A DNA stretch of 64,000 nucleotides from Lutispora saccharofermentans (GTDB lineage Bacteria > Bacillota > Clostridia > Lutisporales > Lutisporaceae). A program made the position numbers and the translations under genes. The notes under the pieces were generated by a model. It was not told where the DNA came from. It ran no database searches and saw only the letters and a list, made by a program, of their open reading frames with translations. Every line of letters begins with the position of its first letter. The stretch's first letter is position 1. Positions 25,961 through 32,959 of the stretch are shown here, piece after piece. The stretch is taken from contig NZ_JAJEKE010000002.1 in assembly GCF_024363565.1 (NCBI RefSeq), forward strand, positions 408,926 to 472,925. The letters are read 5' to 3'.

Positions 25961-26058
25961 TGATGATCGCTTCCAACCTTGAAAAATTTTATAAGATAAT
26001 TTTGCAGTATTAAAAAGCCAAAATGGCAAATCACTTCTTTGCCATTTTGGCTTTTTAG
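25961..26058 (+). pseudogene. Fossil of the importer binding-protein gene with intact terminator
   Basis: Bases 25961-25997 match 18734-18770 inside the binding-protein gene at 32 of 37 positions. The match then jumps straight to the 3' end of that gene: TAAGATAATTTTGCAGTATTAAAAAG here against 19383 onward. So a second copy was lost by an internal deletion, leaving one internal scrap and the end. The following hairpin (26012-26058) is a complete terminator with 16-bp arms and a T-rich tail. Confidence 0.65.
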
Positions 26059-26070
26059 TTTCTCTATATT

Positions 26071-26187
26071 TTAGATAATTGCGATCTCGGTTTGCTTGTC
26101 AAATACATGCATTTTGTTCATATTGAAGGCCACCTTGATCATCTTTTCCGCTTCTGCCGCGGATGAAGATTCGACCTTGGCGATCAG
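26071..26187 (-). pseudogene. 3' fragment of a UgpC/MsmX-type sugar ABC ATPase gene
   Basis: Reading on the minus strand, about 38 codons end at a TAA at 26071-26073 and give a tail with VAFNMNKMHVFDKQTE. This is the characteristic C-terminus of the multi-sugar ATPases (VAFDxxKxHxFDxxTE). The rest of the gene, including all ATPase motifs, is missing. The fragment runs into the 3' end of the DUF1062 gene in another frame, so the small-gene pair next door appears to have replaced or been inserted into the transporter gene. Confidence 0.65.
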
Positions 26188-26750
26188 GCTTTGATATCTC
26201 CTCTCAATAATATTCTGGCCGTCTGGCCTACGTAATTTTTTTCACAACAGATCATTTCATCCTTCATTAATTGCTTAATCTGATTTCTGGTTTTATGCAG
26301 TATTTCAGATAATACCTTATCAACTCTTATATTGAGCTCAAAAGGATTCTTGATGATTATGTAATCATTAGCCTGTGGAAGTGTCTCTCCTTGTTGAATT
26401 ATATTATAGCTAATATGTTCCAAGTCGATTTCAGCCTTGTTCTTCGCAAAGAGAGTCTTTTTATTGCCATATTCTGATGCCAGCACGATATCATTAGCCA
26501 TGAACCTGTCATACTCATCTCTGCTTATGGCGGATGGTGCTACTCTTTTATAGATAGCCAGGTTATATGTGTTTCTGCATTTTTCACACTGATAGATCAG
26601 CCATACATCTATTCGATTACCATTTGCATTTATTCTGAATTTATCTGTATTAATATACTTTGTCTTGCATCCGCATTTTGAACAATTCCTGATAATCTTA
26701 TATGAATCATTAGGTAAAATTTTATATTCAATTTCTTTAAAATAGCTCAT
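26184..26750 (-). CDS. DUF1062 family protein
   Basis: A 188-residue cytoplasmic protein resembling DUF1062 proteins of Firmicutes. A zinc-ribbon-like N-terminal half has two CxxC pairs (CSKCGC near residue 23 and CEKCR near 55). The C-terminal part (about 140-175) looks like an S4-type RNA-binding segment (IRVDKVLSEILHKTRNQIKQLM). Function is not known; zinc and RNA binding are inferences. TAGGAG lies 6 bases before ATG. Upstream is a leader with an 8-codon ORF and an 11-bp hairpin, nearly copied before the gene at 26967. Its 3' end abuts a sugar-ABC ATPase fragment. Confidence 0.78.
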   Translation of the reverse strand: MSYFKEIEYKILPNDSYKIIRNCSKCGCKTKYINTDKFRINANGNRIDVWLIYQCEKCRNTYNLAIYKRVAPSAISRDEYDRFMANDIVLASEYGNKKTLFAKNKAEIDLEHISYNIIQQGETLPQANDYIIIKNPFELNIRVDKVLSEILHKTRNQIKQLMKDEMICCEKNYVGQTARILLRGDIKA

Positions 26751-26751
26751 T

Positions 26752-26827
26752 TTGCATCTCCTAAAATATTATTTTGGGATTTGCAAAGGCTATCTAATTA
26801 TTCATTTATTGCAATAGCCTTTGCTAT
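26752..26827 (-). promoter_or_regulatory. Leader hairpin of the DUF1062 gene
   Basis: On the minus strand, GCAAAGGCTAT overlaps the end of the leader-peptide ORF and pairs perfectly over 11 bp with ATAGCCTTTGC about 20 bases later. The AGGAG of the DUF1062 gene follows. A competing pairing is possible between TTTTGCAT of the leader ORF and ATGCAAAA around the main start. The arrangement suggests that ribosomes on the leader ORF decide whether the main start is exposed. Confidence 0.5.
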
Positions 26828-26850
26828 GCAAAATAAACTGGTGTGCACAT
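26824..26850 (-). CDS. 8-residue leader peptide ORF upstream of the DUF1062 gene
   Basis: A nine-codon frame reads MCTPVYFA then TAG. AAGGAG lies exactly 8 bases before its ATG. It sits 73 bases before the DUF1062 start. Its last bases, TTTTGCAT, are complementary to ATGCAAAA at the DUF1062 ribosome site and start. The sister leader at 27322 encodes MRRYVIFA with the same ribosome-site spacing and the same FA-TAG end. Confidence 0.55.
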   Translation of the reverse strand: MCTPVYFA

Positions 26851-26881
26851 ATAATGGTCTCCTTGATTTTTTCTTAATCAT

Positions 26882-26911
26882 ACTATATATCTGACGTGCA
26901 CACTATCTCAA
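26882..26911 (-). promoter_or_regulatory. Promoter of the DUF1062 leader
   Basis: On the minus strand TTGAGA (26906-26911), an 18-bp spacer and TATAGT (26882-26887) form a sigma-A-type promoter. The predicted start is about 25 bases before the leader-peptide ATG. GTGTGCAC in the spacer is mirrored by GTGCACAC inside the leader ORF, a possible operator. Confidence 0.5.
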
Positions 26912-26927
26912 ACATTTTTCTAAAAAA

Positions 26928-26965
26928 AAATGAGCCAATATCTATTCCATATTGACCCATTATCT
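26928..26965 (-). terminator. Rho-independent terminator after the CD3324-type gene
   Basis: On the minus strand ATGGGTCAATAT and ATATTGGCTCAT pair over 12 positions with one G-U and one mismatch, with a 7-base loop. A run of nine T residues follows. It lies directly after the stop of the gene at 26967-27242. Confidence 0.8.
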
Positions 26966-26966
26966 T

Positions 26967-27242
26967 TCACGCCGCATTTTTCATTTTACTTATGATGCGC
27001 TGTATACTTTTTTCAGACAAGAAGTATTTTTCCGCCAATTCTGCAGTTTTTAAACCATTTTGATAATCTTCATAGATGCTGATATTCCTTTCATGTAGCT
27101 CCTGACGGATCTTTGTTCCTTCGCCCCATTTTTTTCTGGTGTTCTCTTTCCTTGGAATATAAATGCATTCCCCGTCCACATAATTTTGTATTAATTCTAT
27201 AACTTCAATTGGCAGAATCTGTTCTGCTTTTCTATAGCTCAT
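26967..27242 (-). CDS. CD3324-type small DNA-binding protein
   Basis: A 91-residue protein like the CD3324 family of Clostridia, distantly related to Mor-type activators. The C-terminal half is a helix-turn-helix (GLKTAELAEKYFLSEKSIQR, residues about 63-82). The N-terminal half has YRKAEQILP and CIYIPRK, seen across the family. GAGG of TTTTAGGAGGG precedes ATG. It has its own promoter, 8-codon leader ORF and hairpin, and a strong terminator, so it is a self-contained unit. It may control the neighbouring DUF1062 unit, which shares the same leader design; that is inference. Confidence 0.78.
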   Translation of the reverse strand: MSYRKAEQILPIEVIELIQNYVDGECIYIPRKENTRKKWGEGTKIRQELHERNISIYEDYQNGLKTAELAEKYFLSEKSIQRIISKMKNAA

Positions 27243-27321
27243 TTTGCCCTCCTAAAATATATACTATTAGGAACAGCAAGGGCTATAACAGATTTAATTT
27301 ATAAAAATGCAATAGCCGCTG

Positions 27322-27348
27322 CTATGCAAAAATAACATATCTTCTCAT
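27322..27348 (-). CDS. 8-residue leader peptide ORF upstream of the CD3324-type gene
   Basis: A nine-codon frame reads MRRYVIFA then TAG. AAGGAGG lies 8 bases before its ATG, a better site than most genes here have. It is 79 bases before the start of the CD3324-type gene. Its end TTTTTGCATAGC is shared with the sister leader at 26824. TTTTGC can pair with GCAAAA directly before the main ATG, and GCAGCGGCTAT with ATAGCCCTTGC downstream with two mismatches. Confidence 0.55.
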   Translation of the reverse strand: MRRYVIFA

Positions 27349-27382
27349 AAAACAAGCCTCCTTTTTTACACCTGCTGCATAA

Positions 27383-27411
27383 ATTGTAATTTATTTTTCA
27401 ACTGAGGTCAA
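27383..27411 (-). promoter_or_regulatory. Promoter of the CD3324 leader
   Basis: On the minus strand TTGACC (27406-27411), a 17-bp spacer and TACAAT (27383-27388) form a near-consensus sigma-A promoter. Transcription would begin about 28 bases before the leader-peptide ATG. The rest of the 348-bp gap up to 27590 is AT-rich, and I see no further gene in it. Confidence 0.6.
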
Positions 27412-27590
27412 TATATAAGAGCTTTTAGCCTTTAGGTAAAATTATTGTAAATAAAATGCTATATGAAAATGCTTAATGTTTAGATAAAATGATATTGTAA
27501 GCAAAAGCTGGAATTTGGGGAGCCGAATGAAATGGGCTTGCGGATTATATCGGAAATGTTATTTTCGGGCATTAGATGGGGGGTGTAAAG

Positions 27591-28538
27591 ATGAGTAAGA
27601 TTGCTTGCGGCATAGACTTAGGGGGAACAAAGCTAGAAGTAGGCCTTGTAGATGACAATGGCAATATCATAGCGAGAGTGAAAAGGCCTACGCATGCACA
27701 TGAAGGGCCGGAAAGTGTCATAGACAAAATAAATGACAGCATAATGACCGCTCTTGAAAAATCGAATATCAAACAAAGGGATTTGCGGGGCATTGGAATA
27801 GGTGTACCCGGATTGATCGATGCCGATATGGGAAAGGTAATCTTTCTTACAAACCTTCCGGGATGGAGAGATATACCTCTTGCAGAAATTATGGAAGAAA
27901 AGTTTCATATACCTGTTAAGCTTGGCAATGATGCCGATGCGGCGGCCTATGGGGAATATTTATTCGGCTCAGGGCGGGGTGCAAGAAACTTTGTATATAT
28001 GACTGTAAGCACTGGGATAGGCGGAGGCGTGATAATAGAGGGTAAGCTTTACCGTGGAGCCAGCTCAGGCGCGGCAGAGATTGGCCATGTCGTGATTGAT
28101 GTACACGGGGAAAAATGCAACTGTGGGAATTATGGCTGCTTTGAAGCCCTGGCCTCCGGTACAGCCATAGCAAGATTTGCAAAACGGGCTATTGATAGAG
28201 GCAGGCATTCATTAATAGAAGAATTGTCAGGAGATGAACCTATAAAGGCGGAGCATGTTTTTGAAGCCGCCGGACAGGGGGACAGACTTGCACTGGACAT
28301 AATCGATGAAGAGGCATTTTATCTGGGCATAGGGATATGCAATATAATGGCTATGTATAATCCGGAAAGGATAGCTATAGGTGGCGGAGTATCAAATCAG
28401 TGGGATATGTTTTATCATAAGATGATGGAAACTGTCAGGGATAGGGCCTTGAAGCAAAATGCAAAAGTGTGCAGGGTGATAAAGGCAGAATTAGGAACAG
28501 ATGCCGGCGTTGTGGGTGCAGCTGCATTGATAATCTAA
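27591..28538 (+). CDS. glcK: ROK-family glucokinase
   Basis: A 315-residue sugar kinase that phosphorylates glucose or a related sugar with ATP. The phosphate-1 motif is GIDLGGTKLEVGLVDDNG at the N-terminus, the catalytic Asp lies in GNDADAAAYGE near residue 108, and the ROK zinc motif CNCGNYGCFE follows HVVI near 170. All are intact and the length is typical. ATG 27591 is chosen because GGGGGG at 27578-27583 is its ribosome site; an in-frame ATG at 27576 overlaps that site. It stands alone, with its own promoter region and a Mn riboswitch unit downstream. Confidence 0.9.
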   Translation: MSKIACGIDLGGTKLEVGLVDDNGNIIARVKRPTHAHEGPESVIDKINDSIMTALEKSNIKQRDLRGIGIGVPGLIDADMGKVIFLTNLPGWRDIPLAEIMEEKFHIPVKLGNDADAAAYGEYLFGSGRGARNFVYMTVSTGIGGGVIIEGKLYRGASSGAAEIGHVVIDVHGEKCNCGNYGCFEALASGTAIARFAKRAIDRGRHSLIEELSGDEPIKAEHVFEAAGQGDRLALDIIDEEAFYLGIGICNIMAMYNPERIAIGGGVSNQWDMFYHKMMETVRDRALKQNAKVCRVIKAELGTDAGVVGAAALII

Positions 28539-28572
28539 GTGAGAATTGATACCGCAGGAAACACTTGACGTA

Positions 28573-28601
28573 TTGACTATATGATACATATAGTTTAATA
28601 T
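28573..28601 (+). promoter_or_regulatory. Promoter of the Mn riboswitch-mntP unit
   Basis: TTGACT at 28573-28578, a 17-bp spacer and TAATAT at 28596-28601. A second TTGACG lies just upstream. The predicted transcription start is about 43 bases before the riboswitch aptamer. Confidence 0.6.
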
Positions 28602-28650
28602 ATCTATAGACAAAAGGATATGCATGCATAACCTATCGTTGCTGATATAA

Positions 28651-28741
28651 GCATAGGGGAGTAATTGCCGCAAATATTTGCGGGGTAATGTCAACATACT
28701 GATGGAAACATCTGGCATACCTGAAACAATGAGACTTATGC
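28651..28741 (+). ncRNA. yybP-ykoY manganese riboswitch
   Basis: The family words GGGGAGTA near the 5' side, GTCAACATACTG in the middle and GAGACTTATGC at the 3' side are present in order. P1 is GCATAGG pairing with CTTATGC (7 bp including one G-U). Two inner hairpins, CCGCAAATATTTGCGG and GATGGAAACATC, are perfect. The downstream gene is mntP, a known target of this class. P1's 3' strand is shared with the terminator, so Mn2+ binding should block termination and turn the exporter on. Confidence 0.78.
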
Positions 28742-28771
28742 GCAGCTATTGCTGCGCCTGAGTCTTTTTTT
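28732..28771 (+). terminator. Riboswitch-controlled terminator
   Basis: AGACT-TAT-GCGCAGC, loop TATT, then GCTGCGC-CTG-AGTCT form two stacked stems of 7 and 5 bp, followed by seven T residues. The 5' half overlaps the riboswitch P1 strand CTTATGC, so the two structures are mutually exclusive. Confidence 0.75.
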
Positions 28772-28805
28772 ATGCGTGTAGGACAAAATATGGAAGGGGA
28801 TAGAA

Positions 28806-29390
28806 ATGGATATTTTAACTATTGTACTTATCGCTTTGGGACTGGCTATGGATGCCTTTGCCGTATCTGTGAGCAGCGGTATAACGATCAAGGATCTTAA
28901 GCCGAGACATGGAGTAAAAATTGCTTTATTTTTCGGAGGTTTTCAGGCTTTGATGCCTATATTGGGCTGGCTGCTGGGAATAGGATTCAAGGATTATATC
29001 GAAAAGTATGACCACTGGATAGCCTTTGTGCTATTAGGCTTTATCGGGGCAAAAATGCTCAAGGAAGCTATGGATGACGATTGCGAATATATTTCCGATC
29101 CGCTGCAGAACAAGGTGCTTTTTATGCTTGCAATAGCGACAAGCATAGATGCTATGGCAGTTGGAGTAAGCTTTGCCTTTTTGAAAGCTTCCATACTCAG
29201 CTCTTCTCTGATCATCGGCGCAATAACCTGTGTGATCTGCTTCGGTGGGGTATACCTGGGCAATAAATGTGGCTGCGTATTTAAGAAAAAAGCGGAGATC
29301 GCAGGCGGCGTAGTGCTCATACTGATAGGCTTCAAGATTTTAGCCGAGCATTCCGGCTTCACCACTGTGGTGCTCAACATGTTTAAATAA
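28806..29390 (+). CDS. mntP: Manganese efflux pump MntP
   Basis: A 194-residue inner-membrane protein with six hydrophobic segments, the usual MntP size. The first half has LGLAMDAFAVSVSSGI and the second half has the mirrored IATSIDAMAVGVSFAF, the Asp-containing repeats that define the family. It exports Mn2+ from the cytoplasm. A Mn riboswitch and its terminator lie directly upstream, so expression is expected to rise with Mn2+. AAGGGG precedes ATG. Confidence 0.93.
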   Translation: MDILTIVLIALGLAMDAFAVSVSSGITIKDLKPRHGVKIALFFGGFQALMPILGWLLGIGFKDYIEKYDHWIAFVLLGFIGAKMLKEAMDDDCEYISDPLQNKVLFMLAIATSIDAMAVGVSFAFLKASILSSSLIIGAITCVICFGGVYLGNKCGCVFKKKAEIAGGVVLILIGFKILAEHSGFTTVVLNMFK

Positions 29391-29440
29391 AGAAAGAATA
29401 AATTTGCTGACTAATGTACAAAATTAGAGAGTATATTGTT

Positions 29441-29446
29441 ATAATG
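29441..29446 (+). promoter_or_regulatory. Extended -10 promoter for apgM
   Basis: TGT followed by TATAAT makes an extended -10 element about 30 bases before the AGAAGGGG site of apgM. No good -35 is seen, as is common for extended -10 promoters. Confidence 0.5.
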
Positions 29447-29477
29447 TAGACAACAAGAATGAAAGAAGGGGTACTAC

Positions 29478-30695
29478 ATGGACAACAATGACAAATTGGT
29501 GGAAAAGTTGATTCAGCGCAATAATGCCAACATAGTGCTGCTTGTTATGGATGGGCTTGGAGATATACCCAATAAGGATTTCGGACGAAAAACTCCTTTA
29601 GAGTATGCAATAACTCCAAATCTGGATAAACTGGCAAAGGAATCTGCTTTAGGCAGGCATATACCTGTGCTGCCGGGTATCACGCCGGGAAGCGGCCCCG
29701 GACATTTAGGCTTGTTTGGCTACGATCCCTTGGAATATGAGATAGGAAGAGGGATGCTGGAAGCTGCGGGCATGGATATGGATATAAAGGATGGAGACGT
29801 AGCAGCAAGATGCAATTTTGCATCGGCAGATGAAAACGGAGTGATAACTGACAGAAGAGCAGGCAGGATTCCTACGGAGAAATGCGTTGAAATATGTGAG
29901 ATATTGAGCAATAATATAAAAACCGTAGACGGTGTGGAGGTAATAATCAGACCGGGCATGCAGCACAGGTTTGTGGTCATGTTCAGGGGCGAGAACCTTT
30001 GCGATAAGCTTACGGACTCAGATCCTTTGATGGAGGGGAAAGAGCCTCTGGATGTTGAGCCTCTGACAGAGAATGCAAACTTTACCGCAGAGATAGTAAA
30101 TAAGTTTTTCAGGGAAGCACGCAAGGTGATAAAGGATCTAAAACCGGCCAACTCCCTCCTGATGAGAGGATTTTCTGCAAAGCCGAGGATTCCAAGCATG
30201 TGCGACAGATTTGGACTTAATACTGTTTGCATAGCTCATTATCCCATGTATAGAGGGCTTTCAAAGTTTGTCGGTATGAATGTTTTGGATGCAGGCAATA
30301 CTCCTGAGGATGCATTCAATGTATATACAGACAATTGCTCTAAATATGATTTCTTGTTTATACATATAAAATATACGGACAGCTTCGGAGAGGACGGAAA
30401 TTTCCAGGGAAAGGTTAAGACCATTGAAGCCGTTGACAAGGCATTGCCCATTCTTCTTGAGAAGAAACCCAATGTGCTGTGCATTACGGGCGATCATTCA
30501 ACACCTGCGGCAATGAAAGGCCATAGCTGGCATCCGGTGCCTGTTATGATACATTCGGACTTCTGCGGCTTTGACGATGCTTCAAGATTTACTGAGAATG
30601 ATTGCAATAAAGGAAGCTTAGGGATGTTCCAAAGCAAATACCTAATAAATTATTTGCTTGCTAATGCCATGAAGCTTTCAAAATTTGGAGCTTAA
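29478..30695 (+). CDS. apgM: Cofactor-independent phosphoglycerate mutase, archaeal type
   Basis: A 405-residue enzyme of the alkaline-phosphatase superfamily that interconverts 3- and 2-phosphoglycerate in glycolysis. Metal and phosphate motifs are LVMDGLGD near residue 23, TPGSGPGHLGLFGYDP (active-site Ser region) and CITGDHSTPAAMKGHSWHPVPVM near the C-terminus. It is about 100 residues shorter than the GpmI type and matches the ApgM type found in archaea and many Clostridia. A DUF1232 gene follows 19 bp later, so the two may be cotranscribed. Confidence 0.93.
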   Translation: MDNNDKLVEKLIQRNNANIVLLVMDGLGDIPNKDFGRKTPLEYAITPNLDKLAKESALGRHIPVLPGITPGSGPGHLGLFGYDPLEYEIGRGMLEAAGMDMDIKDGDVAARCNFASADENGVITDRRAGRIPTEKCVEICEILSNNIKTVDGVEVIIRPGMQHRFVVMFRGENLCDKLTDSDPLMEGKEPLDVEPLTENANFTAEIVNKFFREARKVIKDLKPANSLLMRGFSAKPRIPSMCDRFGLNTVCIAHYPMYRGLSKFVGMNVLDAGNTPEDAFNVYTDNCSKYDFLFIHIKYTDSFGEDGNFQGKVKTIEAVDKALPILLEKKPNVLCITGDHSTPAAMKGHSWHPVPVMIHSDFCGFDDASRFTENDCNKGSLGMFQSKYLINYLLANAMKLSKFGA

Positions 30696-30714
30696 ATAGA
30701 AGGAGTTTTCTTTT

Positions 30715-30996
30715 ATGAAAAAAATCAAGCTTTTGATCAGATATATAAAGGACAAAGAAGTTTCTATTTTTAAAAAGCTGTTGATTTTTGGGGGCTTGTT
30801 TTATCTCATATTCCCTATGGATATTGTTCCTGACTTCATAATAGGTTTAGGCATATTGGACGATGCTGCGGTGCTGCTGTTTGTCTGGAATGCCATAAAA
30901 TCTGAACTCAGCGAATATGAAGAAAAAGTTATCAAGACTGGTGTGGATCCATCCAGGGTCATCGAGGTGGATTTTAAAAAGGAAGATGATGATTAA
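30715..30996 (+). CDS. YkvA-like DUF1232 membrane protein
   Basis: A 93-residue protein with the DUF1232 signature LIFPMDIVPDFI, then GILDDAAVLLF, covering one or two membrane segments at about residues 20-62. The last 25 residues are highly charged and cytoplasmic-like. AGAAGGAG precedes ATG. No biochemical role is established for the family. It lies between apgM and a CapA-like gene whose start is 13 bp after its stop. Confidence 0.85.
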   Translation: MKKIKLLIRYIKDKEVSIFKKLLIFGGLFYLIFPMDIVPDFIIGLGILDDAAVLLFVWNAIKSELSEYEEKVIKTGVDPSRVIEVDFKKEDDD

Positions 30997-31009
30997 CAGG
31001 GGTGTTTTT

Positions 31010-32080
31010 GTGAAGAAGTCATTGCTCATATTATGGCTTTCGATATTTGTTTTTGCTATGGTATCATGCGCCGGATTTGCAGGGCCTGATGACGGCATCC
31101 TTCCTCCCGATGATGCAGAAGCTGTGTCGCCTGAAGAAAAAAATGAAATTACGATTTCCATGGTAGGCGATATGATTTTTTATTGGAATGTAGAGGCTTC
31201 CATGAAAAAATATGGAGACGGCTATGTATTTGAAGGCTATGGTCCTATGATGAAAAAAAGCGATATAGTGCTGGGCAATCTGGAGACCTCCATATCCAGG
31301 CGCGGCAAGCCTGCAGAGGATAAGCAGTATACCTTCAGAGGCAGGCCGGAGGTTTTGAAGGCATTGAAGGACAGCAATTTCTCTGCTGTCAGCATAGCGA
31401 ACAATCATGTATTGGATTTTGGCATGGATGCTTTTTTGGATACCTTGAGCCATCTGAAAAAGCATGAGCTTTCCTATGCAGGCGGAGGCAGGAATCGGGA
31501 AGAGGCGGACAAAGGAACGATAATAGAGAGAAATGGCATAAAGGTAGGCTTTTTAGCCTTCACAAAAGTGGTGCCTGTGGTTGAGTGGTATGCAAGAAAG
31601 AATAAGCCTGGCATAGTGGGCGCATATAAGGTTCACGAGCAGGAATTTGTAAGGACTATAAAGGAAATGAAGACAAATTGCGATGTGCTGGTCGTATCCG
31701 TTCATTGGGGTAAGGAAGCATCGACGGAAATAAGAGATGAGGAAAGGTACATAGGCCGCAGCATGATAGATGCTGGAGCTGACATAATAATGGGACATCA
31801 CCCCCATGTAGTTCAAGGGATTGAGATATACAAGGATAAACCCATCTTCTACAGCTTAGGAAATTTCATTTTCACAAAATCAAAGCTTGATATCAGCAAC
31901 AAAACTATAATGGCCACTGTCACAGCTGATGATAAAGGCAATATATCCAACATTGAAATTATTCCCGGGAATATTGTTAATGGAAAGCCCACTCCTATGG
32001 AAGGCATCGAAAGAGACGAATTCATCAAATATTTCAACGGGCTAAATGTGAATTATACAGTAGTGAATAGTGAAATTTAG
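31010..32080 (+). CDS. CapA-family lipoprotein (metallophosphatase fold)
   Basis: A 356-residue exported protein. I choose GTG 31010, preceded by AGGGGTG, because it gives a clean signal peptide ending in MVSC; the frame is open upstream to 30917, inside the DUF1232 gene. The likely lipid-modified residue is Cys20. CapA/PgsA-type motifs follow: SMVGDMIF, LGNLETSIS, IANNHVLDFG, VSVHWGKE, MGHHPHVVQG and YSLGNFIF. The family includes poly-gamma-glutamate capsule proteins, but no capB or capC is nearby, so capsule synthesis is not supported. The substrate is unknown. Confidence 0.87.
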   Translation: MKKSLLILWLSIFVFAMVSCAGFAGPDDGILPPDDAEAVSPEEKNEITISMVGDMIFYWNVEASMKKYGDGYVFEGYGPMMKKSDIVLGNLETSISRRGKPAEDKQYTFRGRPEVLKALKDSNFSAVSIANNHVLDFGMDAFLDTLSHLKKHELSYAGGGRNREEADKGTIIERNGIKVGFLAFTKVVPVVEWYARKNKPGIVGAYKVHEQEFVRTIKEMKTNCDVLVVSVHWGKEASTEIRDEERYIGRSMIDAGADIIMGHHPHVVQGIEIYKDKPIFYSLGNFIFTKSKLDISNKTIMATVTADDKGNISNIEIIPGNIVNGKPTPMEGIERDEFIKYFNGLNVNYTVVNSEI

Positions 32081-32129
32081 TGAAAGATTCAGTGACCTTC
32101 AGTGGTTAAATAGAAAAAGGAGGTAAAGC

Positions 32130-32837
32130 ATGGTTCTATTATTGGCATCCATAGCTCCATCGATAGCGTTAATGTATTTTTTCTATGTGAAGGATAAATA
32201 TGAAAAGGAACCCAGGCAGCTATTGATCAAGGCATTTTTCCTTGGAGCTCTTGCTGTTATTCCTGTATTATTGGTGGAGATGCGCTTGAATGTATTTGAT
32301 GCGGCAGCAAATAGAAACCTGATAGCTGCAGGCTATACAGCTTTTATTGTAGCGGGTCTGGTGGAAGAGGGCTTCAAATTTCTTATGTTTTACCTTCTTA
32401 TATGGCGCAATCATGAGTTCAACGAGATGTATGACGGCATAGTTTACAGCGTCTTTGTTTCTTTAGGATTTGCCACTATAGAAAATATAGGATATGTATT
32501 ATCTACCGGATTTAGTGTGGCGCTTTTGCGCTCTCTCACCGCTGTCCCTGCCCATGCCATGTTTGGCGTAGCAATGGGATATTACCTGGGAATAGCGAAG
32601 TTTGCCAGAACGCCTTATAGGGAAAAATATTTCAGGCTAGGCTTGATAGTTCCTGTTGCTTTGCATGGAATTTATGATTTTATCTTGCTTTCTCAAAGAT
32701 ACTATATCATGGCTGTGTTTATATTTTATGTTATATATCTTTGGAAGCGAGGCATGAGCAATGTGAGGGAACTGGTGGAATGTTCGCCTTACAAGGATTT
32801 GCCGGATAAGGATTACGAAGATGACCAAAGGCGATGA
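32130..32837 (+). CDS. prsW: PrsW-family intramembrane protease
   Basis: A 235-residue membrane protein with about seven segments. Family motifs are FVKDKYEKEP-like YVKDKYEKEP, VEEGFKF (Glu pair), FATIENIGY, PAHAMFGVAMGYYLG and HGIYDF, which contain the proposed metal-binding His and Glu residues. In Bacillus subtilis PrsW makes the first cut in anti-sigma factor RsiW. No anti-sigma gene is adjacent here, so the substrate is unknown. AAAGGAGG precedes ATG. Confidence 0.9.
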   Translation: MVLLLASIAPSIALMYFFYVKDKYEKEPRQLLIKAFFLGALAVIPVLLVEMRLNVFDAAANRNLIAAGYTAFIVAGLVEEGFKFLMFYLLIWRNHEFNEMYDGIVYSVFVSLGFATIENIGYVLSTGFSVALLRSLTAVPAHAMFGVAMGYYLGIAKFARTPYREKYFRLGLIVPVALHGIYDFILLSQRYYIMAVFIFYVIYLWKRGMSNVRELVECSPYKDLPDKDYEDDQRR

Positions 32838-32865
32838 TATTTAATAAGATTCCACTTCATAAACT

Positions 32866-32902
32866 GTGTTGTGCTGCACTCTTATATCAGTCAGCACAAC
32901 AG
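32866..32902 (+). terminator. Hairpin after prsW
   Basis: TGTTGTGCTG and CAGCACAACA form a perfect 10-bp stem with a 15-base loop. There is no T run after it, so intrinsic termination is uncertain. It separates prsW from the regulator gene. Confidence 0.45.
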
Positions 32903-32959
32903 ATCATCAATGAATTATTGCAGTAAAATCAAATAAAGATTTTAAAAGGGGCATGCCGA

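Noticed and set aside
31010..32080. Capsule (poly-gamma-glutamate) synthesis locus
   Set aside because: Only a CapA-like protein is present; no capB, capC or other capsule gene lies nearby.
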